A stretch of 38,497 nucleotides of DNA from contig PLXW01000076.1 of NCBI GenBank assembly GCA_003151595.1, positions 1-38,497 on the forward strand, given 5' to 3'. Position 1 is the first letter of the stretch. The number at the start of each line of letters is the position of its first letter. The DNA is from Myxococcales bacterium. GTDB lineage: Bacteria; Myxococcota; Polyangia; Polyangiales; Polyangiaceae. Positions 1 through 7,085 of this stretch are shown here, piece after piece. A model generated the notes under the pieces. The model worked only from the letters and a program-made list of their open reading frames with translations. It was not told the origin of the DNA and ran no database searches. The position numbers and the translations under genes are program-made.

Positions 1-348
1 GTCTCGATCCCACGGCACGAGCCGTCCGCACATCCGGACGCCGCGAAGCCCGCTCGTCTCGGCGATCCGCCTCCAGACGCGCAGCGCCGTCTGAGGCCTA
101 AGCAGCGCGAACTTGATCATCGCGAGTCCATCGTCGGCGACTCCCGACAAGGTCGAGATCTCTTCGTCCCAGCGATCTGGCGGGCCGCACTCCTCGTAAG
201 AGACTCGGATCAACGTGCGCCCGGCCTCGGCCACGTCGCGCTGAACGCCCGCGGCGATCGCCTGGGCGTTCCAGTCGATCCACCAGGCCGGGTCAGCTGG
301 GAGCTCCTCGATGCCTTCGGGCAGCGGCTCGTCCTTCATGTTCGCCAT
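1..348 (-). CDS. Hypothetical protein, cut by the left edge
   Basis: An open frame runs from an ATG at 348 leftward off the window, so at least 116 residues are present and the C-terminus is missing. The visible part begins MANMKDEPLPEG and is acidic and Trp-rich (PAWWIDW near residue 20), with no signal peptide or membrane segment. I recognise no family. A second in-frame ATG at 340 is an equally possible start, because neither has a good Shine-Dalgarno sequence. The upstream neighbour on the plus strand is an antitoxin-like remnant, so the two are divergent. The frame is assigned from continuous openness and high GC at third positions only. Confidence 0.5.
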   Translation of the reverse strand, partial: MANMKDEPLPEGIEELPADPAWWIDWNAQAIAAGVQRDVAEAGRTLIRVSYEECGPPDRWDEEISTLSGVADDGLAMIKFALLRPQTALRVWRRIAETSGLRGVRMCGRLVPWDRD

Positions 349-494
349 CCCGTTCTTCAACAGATGGCGGCCTCGGTCTCTTCCGTGAAGCGCGTCTACT
401 CGGGCTGCCGCCTCGACCCAGATCACGTTCCCTCCGTGCCTGTTCGCGGCGTCGTCGTCAGCAGCGACGGTAGGCCGTCGATCCGAGCCGCGCC

Positions 495-537
495 TTGTCC
501 GTATGGTCTCCGAACCATAGAGTTCAGGTGGACGGAG
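495..537 (+). promoter_or_regulatory. Promoter, operator and RBS of the antitoxin-like remnant
   Basis: A perfect inverted repeat TATGGT (502-507) and ACCATA (514-519) with a 6-nt spacer lies between a -35-like TTGTCC (495-500) and a -10-like CATAGA. It is followed by GGAG at 534-537, seven bases before the ATG at 545. An operator overlapping its own promoter is the usual layout of autoregulated antitoxin genes. The parts are seen; their function is inferred. Confidence 0.5.
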
Positions 538-544
538 CGTCACG

Positions 545-751
545 ATGGTCACCAAATTCAGCGCCTTCGTGGGCGAGATCGCGGACGAAGCGAAGGCTGA
601 AGGGCCTGAGGCTGTGAAAGAGCTCGTGGCTCTTCGCGCTCATTTTCGTTTGGGCCGTCGCATCGCGCAGTCTCGCCGAGCGCGAGGTGGTCCAGCTTCC
701 CAGCGAACCAGAGATCAGCGAAGAGCCGCCCGAGTGAGCCGGCCAGACTGA
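545..751 (+). pseudogene. Truncated XRE/HigA-like antitoxin remnant
   Basis: The first 45 or so residues (MVTKFSAFVGEIADEAKAEG, then a segment ending RLGRRIAQSRRARG) match the N-terminal layout of single-domain XRE antitoxins: an acidic helix, then the first helix of the HTH. The expected rest (Q-x-x-LA, GV-x-x-x-x-ISRIERG) is absent. From about 690 the frame becomes Arg-rich filler and no other frame restores the HTH. The gene keeps a strong RBS and a palindromic operator, so it looks like a real gene that lost its 3' part. No partner toxin is present. The lost segment is now occupied by the end of a minus-strand frame, suggesting a recombination junction near 655-690. Family assignment is from pattern memory. 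Confidence 0.45.
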
Positions 752-872
752 GAACCGCTTCTGGGTCCTCGCAGGTGAGCTCGCACACGACGTCCACGTC
801 GCGCGAACGCGGCTCCCTACCGCTCTTGGTCGTTCTTTGCGGCTTCGCGGCGAGCTTTGGGCGAGCGCTCAT
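558..872 (-). CDS. Small hypothetical protein with chimeric C-terminus
   Basis: A 104-residue frame. Residues 1 to about 72 look like ordinary coding sequence (a basic N-terminus, then DVDVVCELTCEDPEAVLSLAG and LFADLWFAGKLD). The last 30 residues are simply antisense to the antitoxin-like remnant and are Pro/Arg-rich, so the original C-terminus is probably lost. The start overlaps the end of the upstream minus-strand gene by 56 bp, suggesting a two-gene operon. Both proteins contain an LFADLxxA stretch, which may mean a distant relationship or coincidence. I recognise no function. The chance that the frame is spurious is real. Confidence 0.4.
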   Translation of the reverse strand: MSARPKLAAKPQRTTKSGREPRSRDVDVVCELTCEDPEAVLSLAGSLGRLFADLWFAGKLDHLALGETARCDGPNENEREEPRALSQPQALQPSLRPRSRPRRR

Positions 873-1143
873 CGTGCGAGCCTACGCCAACCGGCCCGAA
901 CAACTCGCGAGCGCGCGACGGATCCATCCATTCCGGCGGATGCCTTGCGAGATCGGCCCAGAGGAGGTCCGCGAAAAGCTCCGCGAGTCGGTGCCTCTCC
1001 TCGGCGGACATGCGCGAGCGGTCGATCGGCTCCTCCATGCAGGGAATCGGCGGAGGGGTCGCGGTCGTCCGCGTGTCGAGAGACTCACCCGCCAGTGGCT
1101 TCGTCTTCCGGGGCGACTCCTGGTCGGTCGTGCGGCGGCGCAT
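817..1143 (-). CDS. Small hypothetical protein
   Basis: A 108-residue frame with a helical, charged centre (MSAEERHRLAELFADLLWAD, then HPPEWMDPSRARELFGPVG) that looks translated. No known domain, signal peptide or membrane segment is seen. A start at the internal ATG at 1038 (MEEPIDRSR) is a plausible alternative, since the first 35 residues are low-complexity and Pro/Thr/Arg-rich. It overlaps the next minus-strand frame by 56 bp, so the two are probably co-transcribed. No function can be proposed. Confidence 0.45.
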   Translation of the reverse strand: MRRRTTDQESPRKTKPLAGESLDTRTTATPPPIPCMEEPIDRSRMSAEERHRLAELFADLLWADLARHPPEWMDPSRARELFGPVGVGSHDERSPKARREAAKNDQER

Positions 1144-1178
1144 GGCGCGGACCCTAGATGGTTGCGCACGGCCTTCCG

Positions 1179-1608
1179 GTAACGCGACGGTAACGGCTGA
1201 GCCTCGAATGCGCGGGGCGGCTTTCCGGATAACCGCCGGCCTCGCCCGGACGAGATCGGGTCGTCCGGGTTCGTCGGCGAGGTCGGTTCCGTTACCGCGC
1301 CGTTACCGTGACCCCGATGCCAAGTCGTTCTTCGGAGTGCCGTCGTGTGCTCTCACCGAGGTCGCGAGCAAGCACCACGAGCCGCAGAAGCACACGCCAG
1401 TTAGATGGGATTTTCGTGGGTTTTGCCCGCGATCCTCGATGGCGATCACACGTCGGGTGGCGAAGTCTCGTTACCGCGGTTTTGCGTTTTCAAAACCGCT
1501 GCCTTAGACCACTCGGCCACTCCTCCAAACATTCAGTATCGTGCAGCAATCCCGCCCGTCACCTCGCGTCGCATCGTCGTTCAAGCGTCCAGTTACCCCA
1601 CTGTTACC
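1179..1608. repeat. Helically phased pairs of GTTACC repeats
   Basis: The gene-free stretch 1144-1667 holds seven copies of GTTACC. Two are inverted (GGTAAC at 1179 and 1189) and five are direct (1291, 1302, 1470, 1592, 1603). Six of the seven form pairs whose members start 10 or 11 bp apart, about one helical turn. A truncated tRNA lies among them. Such arrays resemble binding sites for a recombinase or a cooperative DNA-binding protein, but no such gene is adjacent. Apart from these repeats and the tRNA piece I see nothing coding here. Confidence 0.5.
1482..1526 (-). pseudogene. Truncated tRNA-Ser(UGA), 5' half only
   Basis: Read on the minus strand from 1526, the sequence has a seven-base acceptor strand GGAGGAG, then TGGCCGAGTGGTCTAAGGC, which is the D-arm of a class II tRNA. 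It continues into an anticodon loop TTTGAAA with anticodon TGA at 1490-1492. The 3' anticodon strand then reads ACGCA instead of the needed ACCGC. There is no variable arm, no GGTTCGAATCC T-arm and no matching CTCCTCC acceptor strand in the following 1.4 kb. It is therefore a fragment rather than a working gene. A 9-bp inverted repeat (GCGGTTTTG and CAAAACCGC) spans the break. A remnant like this commonly marks a past integration event. Confidence 0.6.
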
Positions 1609-1667
1609 CCAAGTCGAGCATCTCCGTGGAGGTCGAACTCGGCAAGTCAGTGCCACGCGGGTATCGG

Positions 1668-4600
1668 CTACGCCACCGCGGCCGCGAACGCACTGAAAAG
1701 GTCTCCTGGAAGCGAATGAGCCAGCCGCCACGTGACGGCCATCGGAAGCTCGGACTCGTGCTTGACGTACGAGGCCGGGCCGAGGAAGTAGAACGCGCGC
1801 TCGTCGCTCCGCAGGCGTGCGAACAGGAGGACGCTCGAACCGGTCTGCGCGTGCCGCTGGTACCTGACGCCCGTTTCGCTATCGGCGCGCGTAACCGACT
1901 GGCTCTCCCAGTGAATGAGATCGCGGCTGATCGCGTAATCTCGGTACCGGGTCGTCGGCGAGAACTGCCCGGAAGTCTTGTCGAGGGTGAACGCGAGCAA
2001 GTCCGCCTTCGACTCCTTCGCCCAATAGACTCCGGTCTGCCATGGCGCGACCTTGGCGCCATCGCCCACACCGAAGGCCGCGAGGATCTCAAGGCGTGTG
2101 TAGCGCGCATGTACCTGAAGCGGCACGTCGGGGTGTGTCGCGAGCGGCAGGGGAACGTGCTCCAGCCGGTCGACGAGGACCTCAAGAAGGGCGCGCAGCT
2201 CCGCGCGCACCTGGGGATGGGACCACAGCAGGTTGCAGCCGTCCTCGAGGGACATCGTCTTCGTAATCGCTTTGTCGACCACCGGGGCAACGAGCATGCG
2301 AAGGAGTCGCCGCTCCCGTGATGGCAGACGTTGCGGATCGGGCGCACGCTCAAGCGCCAGGAGACGTCGGTAGGCCTCGATCCGAACCATGTCGTCCACG
2401 TGGTGGAGCCTGCCGCACGCGCGACGAAGCGTCTGTTCCTGCGGCCCCGACGCATCCACGGAGAGGCCGGCCCCCTCACACAGGTCGGACCAGCTCTTGT
2501 TGTCACGATAGATGTCCTCTAGCTCGAGACCGGTCGCCTCAAGATAGGAGCGGAGCGGAAACGTCGTTCCCCCCTTTGCGAGGTCCCGCAACTCAGTGAC
2601 CTTCGCGGTCCATCGCGAGGGAACGGCCTCGCGAATACTCCGGAGCACGATCTCGCGCGCGATGTGATCCAGTTCCATGTGGCAGCCCGCGGGCAAGAAC
2701 GGAAAGCCCGCCTGCACCTGCTCCGCGAGGTCGCTACGGCTTCCGCCGAGCAAGGCGCGGAAGCGGCGATCGAACCGGAATTCGCTGGCGTGATGCCCCA
2801 CGAAATCGAGGACGGTGCAGACCGTCTTCCCGATACTGCGGCGCAGTCCTCGACCGAGCTGCTGCAGAAACAACGTAGGACTGTCCGTCGGGCGCAACAT
2901 CAGCAATGTGTCCACCGTCGGAACGTCGACGCCCTCGTTGAAGAGGTCGACCGAGAACACGACGTTGACCCGGCGCGCTGACAGATCCGCCAGCGCCTTG
3001 CGCCTCTCCTCCGCGGGGGTGTCGGACCAGATCGCGGTCGATTCGACGCCTGCGTCGCGAAACACGCGCGCCATGAAACGCGCGTGCTCGACGCTCACAC
3101 AGAAGCCAAGCGCCCGCATTCGCGACGGGCTGTCGACGCGCCGAGCAAGCTCCTTGAGGACGATGCGGGCCCAGGCGTCGTTGCCCGTGAGTAGGTTCGA
3201 GAGACCCTCGATGTCGTAGCCCCGTCCACGTCGCCAGGGAATCTTTGAGAGATCGAGTCCGTCGTGGACTCCGTAATAGGTGAACGGCACCAGACGATGT
3301 TGATCGATCGCGTCCCAGAGTCGAAGCTCGGCCGCGATCCGGCCATCGAACCACTCAAGGATCGGCAGCCCGTCGCTTCGCTCGGGCGTCGCGGTGAGCC
3401 CCAGCAACTCGACGGGGCGCACGTGATCGAGGAGCCCGCGATAGGAGGCGGCCGCCGCGTGGTGGAACTCGTCGACGACGACTATATCGAAGTGAGCAGC
3501 ACTAAGGTGTGCGAGGCCGGCGGCGTTGAGACTCTGGATCGAGGCAAACACATGATCGAACCGCTCGGGGCGACGACCTCCGACCCACAGCTCGCCGAAG
3601 GCATGATCGCGGAGCGCCTGACGAAACGTGGCCATGCTTTGCGCCAGGATCTCTTCGCGATGAGCAACGAAGAGGAGTCGCGCTCGCGGCAGCGCTTCCC
3701 GCAGCGCGGCATAGTCCAGCGCCGCCATCACGGTCTTGCCGGTGCCGGTCGCTGAGACGAGCAGATTGCGGTGGTGCCCTTGCTCGCGCGAGAGCGCGAT
3801 CTGCTCAAGGAGTCGCTCCTGGAATGGCTCCGGGCGCAAGTCCGTCGGGCTCATGACGATCGTCGGGCCCGAGCCCTGTGCGCTCTCACTGCGCGCCGCG
3901 AACTCGGCGCTGTCATAAGGGACGAAGTCTCCGTTGCTCCAATAGCTCTCGAAGACCGCGGCGACCTTCTCGACGACGCTCCGATTGCGTGCCCCCGAAA
4001 CGCGGACGTTCCATTCGAGGCCGCTAATTTGCGCCGAGTGAGTGAGATTTGACGATCCGATGTACGCGGTGGAGAAGCCGGAGCCGCGATGGAATAGCCA
4101 CGCCTTGGCGTGGAGGCGCGTGCCGGTCAGGTCGTAAGACACTCGAACGTCCGCTCCGATCTCGCGCAGCTCGTCGAGAGCATGTGCTTCGGTTGATCCG
4201 GTGTACGTCGTCGTTAGGACCCGCAGGTTCCGCGCCGCGCCGCAGTGCGCGCGAAGCGCCTCCAGCATTGGTGCAATCCCGCTGCGCCGGATGAACGCCA
4301 TCACGAGATCGATTCGATCCGCGGAGTGGATCTCAGCCAGGATCTGACTACCAACACGCGGCTCGCCCGGCGCGTTCGTCAGCAGCGTCGTATCGAGGAG
4401 CGGGATGAGCGGCTCAGGGATCGATTCGGGTTGGCCGTCGGGAAGATACGCGCGCAGAGCGCGCAAGACTTCCCCAGGTTCGATGGGGCGCTGACGCGTC
4501 ATGTCCGATGCGCCGGACACCTGACCGATGATGTCGATCAACGTGCGAGCCAGGGACGTGCCGACCGCAACACGGTCCTTCTCGTCGACGCTCGCAATCG

Positions 4601-4763
4601 CTGCTTCGATGACGTGAGCGAGATGCAGCGCGATACGATCGCCCGCTTCGGCCACACGCAGACCAGCACGGTGGGGCACGAGGCGATCGGCGAGCTCGCC
4701 GAGCTGCGCGTCGAGCGCCTCCGTGATCAGGACTTCGTAGAGGCCGCGTTCAGAGAGGGCCAT
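1668..4763 (-). CDS. PLD-nuclease / SF2 helicase / DUF3427-type protein
   Basis: A 1031-residue multidomain protein. Residues about 120-280 form a phospholipase D-type nuclease domain with the HxK motif at H208-A-K210 and GSSNLTHS at 226-233. Residues about 300-640 are an SF2 helicase: Walker A ATGTGKT at 328-334, DEFH at 421-424, TATP at 447-450 and QLGRGLRR at 625-632. The remaining 390 residues match the position and length of the DUF3427 C-terminal region in such proteins. The predicted role is ATP-driven DNA translocation coupled to phosphodiester cleavage, as seen in many defence-island proteins; the exact substrate is unknown. The ATG at 4763 starts the typical N-terminus (ALSERGLYEVLITEAL) but lacks a clear Shine-Dalgarno. 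It is divergent from the hypothetical gene at 4890. Confidence 0.9.
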   Translation of the reverse strand: MALSERGLYEVLITEALDAQLGELADRLVPHRAGLRVAEAGDRIALHLAHVIEAAIASVDEKDRVAVGTSLARTLIDIIGQVSGASDMTRQRPIEPGEVLRALRAYLPDGQPESIPEPLIPLLDTTLLTNAPGEPRVGSQILAEIHSADRIDLVMAFIRRSGIAPMLEALRAHCGAARNLRVLTTTYTGSTEAHALDELREIGADVRVSYDLTGTRLHAKAWLFHRGSGFSTAYIGSSNLTHSAQISGLEWNVRVSGARNRSVVEKVAAVFESYWSNGDFVPYDSAEFAARSESAQGSGPTIVMSPTDLRPEPFQERLLEQIALSREQGHHRNLLVSATGTGKTVMAALDYAALREALPRARLLFVAHREEILAQSMATFRQALRDHAFGELWVGGRRPERFDHVFASIQSLNAAGLAHLSAAHFDIVVVDEFHHAAAASYRGLLDHVRPVELLGLTATPERSDGLPILEWFDGRIAAELRLWDAIDQHRLVPFTYYGVHDGLDLSKIPWRRGRGYDIEGLSNLLTGNDAWARIVLKELARRVDSPSRMRALGFCVSVEHARFMARVFRDAGVESTAIWSDTPAEERRKALADLSARRVNVVFSVDLFNEGVDVPTVDTLLMLRPTDSPTLFLQQLGRGLRRSIGKTVCTVLDFVGHHASEFRFDRRFRALLGGSRSDLAEQVQAGFPFLPAGCHMELDHIAREIVLRSIREAVPSRWTAKVTELRDLAKGGTTFPLRSYLEATGLELEDIYRDNKSWSDLCEGAGLSVDASGPQEQTLRRACGRLHHVDDMVRIEAYRRLLALERAPDPQRLPSRERRLLRMLVAPVVDKAITKTMSLEDGCNLLWSHPQVRAELRALLEVLVDRLEHVPLPLATHPDVPLQVHARYTRLEILAAFGVGDGAKVAPWQTGVYWAKESKADLLAFTLDKTSGQFSPTTRYRDYAISRDLIHWESQSVTRADSETGVRYQRHAQTGSSVLLFARLRSDERAFYFLGPASYVKHESELPMAVTWRLAHSLPGDLFSAFAAAVA

Positions 4764-4889
4764 TAAACCGAGTCTACGCCCCCGAGCGGGCCTCGTGCTC
4801 GGGGCGTGACGCCAAATGCTCGTCCACGCTACTCTCGCCGCGCTCGAAGGGGCTCGTAGATTGAGCCCCCACGTGAACGGGATTCAGAC

Positions 4890-5420
4890 ATGACGAAGAC
4901 TCCCAAAGTTGCCGCGAGAGAAACCCATTCCGTCGTCGAGCCTTCCTTCGGCGACCAGCCCCTGAGCATCTCGCAACTCATTGGCCTGCTCGATGCGCGC
5001 ACCGGGGGCCCTCCGAAGAGTGCCCCGGCCATCGCGGTCCTCGCCGACTGTCGGTACGAGCGCGCGTTGATGCTTGCAGCAGCCCTAGTGAATTGGGAGA
5101 AGAGCAGCTGGAAGCGGCACCGCGAGCCCACGCGCGCCGAGCTGCACCAGACGCTGTCGGAGTTGCACGAACGCATGTACCTCGGCTGGGTGCCATTCGC
5201 GTTCGCGATCCAAACCGTACCCCTTACGCTTCTGGGGTTCGGCGCAGAGACGCCGGAACGCGTCGCGATGACCCAGTCGCTCGGTGCGGAGTTGCGGCGC
5301 GCTTCGCAGATTGGCCGCGCTGATCTGGTCGTCGCGCTCGTGCTGGATCGAAGCGTCAGGGTCGAGGGGTTTACGAGGGAGGGAGGGCTGCGAATCATCT
5401 CCGGTGGGGGCGATGGATAG
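4890..5420 (+). CDS. Hypothetical protein, 176 aa
   Basis: A soluble protein of 176 residues with regular coding character: a polar N-terminus, then alternating helical segments (YERALMLAAALVNWEKSSWKRH and ELHQTLSELHERMYLGWVPF). A small hydrophobic stretch (FAFAIQTVPLTLLGFG) is too short for a confident membrane helix. No motif of a known enzyme is visible. It is transcribed away from the PLD-helicase gene across a 126-bp gap and converges with the M41-like peptidase gene. Its placement beside a helicase-nuclease could mean an accessory role, but that is only guilt by association. Confidence 0.7.
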   Translation: MTKTPKVAARETHSVVEPSFGDQPLSISQLIGLLDARTGGPPKSAPAIAVLADCRYERALMLAAALVNWEKSSWKRHREPTRAELHQTLSELHERMYLGWVPFAFAIQTVPLTLLGFGAETPERVAMTQSLGAELRRASQIGRADLVVALVLDRSVRVEGFTREGGLRIISGGGDG

Positions 5421-5466
5421 GTCTTGCCGCAGGCTCCCTATTCAGTCGCGACCGCGCCGCCCCGTT

Positions 5467-5964
5467 TCAAGCGGCCTCGGGCAAATCCTCATATCCATCA
5501 ATGGACCTGGGATCAATCCCATGAACCGATGCGGCGTGAACAACCTCGCTCTCGAGTAGCTCGCCTCGCTCGCGCAGAAGCTGTGCAATCGCTTCAATGA
5601 GGTTCCAACGCTCCACAACCGTGCGGTGCGACGTTCGGAAGCAACGAGAGCAGCTGACGTCTCCCAGGCTCGAGAGAACGAGCGCTTCCGCGTTGCCAAA
5701 GTCGGTCTCGGCACCGCTCCGCGCCCATTCGCGGTCGAAGGGAAACCGCCGCCGCTCCGCGATGTACCCCGCGTACTCGACGGCGACCCTCCGCTCCGTC
5801 TCCCGCGCGTCGAACGGTGGCCCGTGTTCCCTCCGATGAGCGGTGGTCGTCATGACCTCTTCGTCCTCCACGCGCACCCGTCTCACGCGGATCCCGAGCG
5901 CCAGTGCGACGGCCGCGTGCCCCGCTTCATGCACGAGCGCTCGCTCGAAGTAAGCCGGGTTCAT
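5467..5964 (-). CDS. Stand-alone M41 (FtsH-type) zinc peptidase domain
   Basis: A 165-residue protein starting MNPAYFERALVHEAGHAAVA. The HEAGH motif (H12, E13, H16) is the HExxH zinc site, and the downstream GAETDFGNAEAL segment carries D88 at the place of the third zinc ligand in FtsH (SNDFxxAT). FtsH itself is about 640 residues with membrane helices and an AAA ATPase; all of that is absent here. The product is thus a free, ATP-independent peptidase domain, perhaps acting on unfolded or partner-delivered substrates. The start at 5964 lies 5 bp after the exonuclease stop, so the two form an operon. A longer in-frame extension upstream lies inside the exonuclease gene and is rejected. Biological substrate unknown. 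Confidence 0.8.
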   Translation of the reverse strand: MNPAYFERALVHEAGHAAVALALGIRVRRVRVEDEEVMTTTAHRREHGPPFDARETERRVAVEYAGYIAERRRFPFDREWARSGAETDFGNAEALVLSSLGDVSCSRCFRTSHRTVVERWNLIEAIAQLLRERGELLESEVVHAASVHGIDPRSIDGYEDLPEAA

Positions 5965-5969
5965 CGTGT

Positions 5970-6605
5970 TCAAGCGTCCACCTCCGCGGGTCGCTCGGTA
6001 GCTTCGTGCGCGCGCAGCACGATCTGCGCGCACGCTTCGGCATCCGAGGCCGCGTTGTGATGCTCGAGCGGAATTCCCAGCCGCTTCGCAACGACTGCGA
6101 GCCCCGTCGGGTAGATGCCGAGTGACCGCCGCGCCATCTTGACGGTGCACTCGAAACGCAGCGCAGGGACCTCGATCCCTGCCCGCGCGCAGCACGCCCG
6201 GAGCACCCCTTCATCGAAGTCCGCGTTGTGCGCGGCCACGAAGTCGACGCCCCGGCACATCTCCACGATGAGCGGCCAAGCGTCCGCGAACGGCGGCGCG
6301 CTCGCGACATCACTCCACGCGATGCCGTGGAGGTACGTGAACTCGAAGTGCTGGGTCCACGGCCGGATCAGCCGGGATTCGCTCCGCACGATGCGTCCGT
6401 CTTCGACGCGCACGAGACCGACCGCGCACGCGCTGTCGGCGTCGCAGTTCGCCGTTTCGAAATCGATGGCCGTGAACGCCGGCGGCCGCGTAACCGCGCG
6501 CGTCGCGTCCGCCGCTACGTTGATACTCGTTCGCGCCGACCAGGTGCTCGTCCTCTGCTGCATGAGGACCATGCTGCGGCACTCGATCGCGCGAACGGCT
6601 CGCAC
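5970..6605 (-). CDS. DnaQ-like 3'-5' exonuclease (DEDDh)
   Basis: A 211-residue exonuclease domain with all four acidic residues and the histidine of the DEDDh class: D48 and E50 in AIDFET, D129 in HNADFD, and H183 and D188 in HNAASD. The family removes nucleotides from DNA or RNA 3' ends with two metal ions; without a polymerase or other fused domain the role may be proofreading, repair or degradation. The GTG at 6605 gives a 40-residue extension before the fold; ATGs at residues 12 or 15 are alternatives. It is followed 5 bp later by the M41-type peptidase gene, an unusual pairing. Confidence 0.85.
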   Translation of the reverse strand: MRAVRAIECRSMVLMQQRTSTWSARTSINVAADATRAVTRPPAFTAIDFETANCDADSACAVGLVRVEDGRIVRSESRLIRPWTQHFEFTYLHGIAWSDVASAPPFADAWPLIVEMCRGVDFVAAHNADFDEGVLRACCARAGIEVPALRFECTVKMARRSLGIYPTGLAVVAKRLGIPLEHHNAASDAEACAQIVLRAHEATERPAEVDA

Positions 6606-6607
6606 GG

Positions 6608-7018
6608 TTGGACATCACTGAACACGGATGCATTTGCGACCGGTCGGAAGTCGCGGAGACTGAAGCGAGCCGCCATGTGGGAACACGATCTTCCGAAGGT
6701 GAAAGGGGCGCTCCCCAGTGGCGCTCCTCTGCGACGCACCGATCCAGGCGGTTCCTTCGACGCCGCGCTCCTCCGCGGAGCGCGTACCGTACGGTCCGTC
6801 CCGAGACCCACGCCCGCAGCTGGTGGCACCACACTGGGAGCGCCTTCCGTATCGACGTCGCCTTCGCGAGTCCCGGGTTCCGCGGCAGCGTGCGCTCAGC
6901 AGAGTATGCGACCTCGGCGGGGGAGCACCGTCTCGCCTGGGACCGTCAAGGCACGAAGCCGGCAACGACGCTCTCGGACCACGCCGCTTTCATCGTCGAC
7001 CTCGACATGTCCGCGTAG
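6608..7018 (+). pseudogene. C-terminal remnant of an EEP-family (XthA-like) nuclease
   Basis: The last 65 or so residues of this frame (SWWHHTGSAFRIDVAFASP, then SDHAAFIVDLD at the end) match the C-terminal part of exonuclease III-type enzymes: the Trp-rich strand, the RIDxxxAS segment and the terminal SDHxA motif holding catalytic Asp and His. The first 70 residues are Arg/Ser-rich and show none of the expected N-terminal metal-binding motifs, so only about 6810-7018 is meaningful. I read it as the leftover 3' end of a deleted gene. The region 6606-6810 otherwise shows nothing recognisable. Confidence 0.45.
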
Positions 7019-7085
7019 GTGCGCGCACGCCGAACGGCGATCGTTTTCGGCAGGCCTCGTATCGAGGCCGTATCGTGGCTAAGGC

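Noticed and set aside
1482..1526. Intact or intron-containing tRNA
   Set aside because: No T-arm or 3' acceptor strand was found in the next 1.4 kb on the same strand.
5965..6195. N-terminal extension of the M41-like peptidase
   Set aside because: It lies inside the exonuclease gene, is Arg-rich, and the HEAGH fold starts right after the ATG at 5964.
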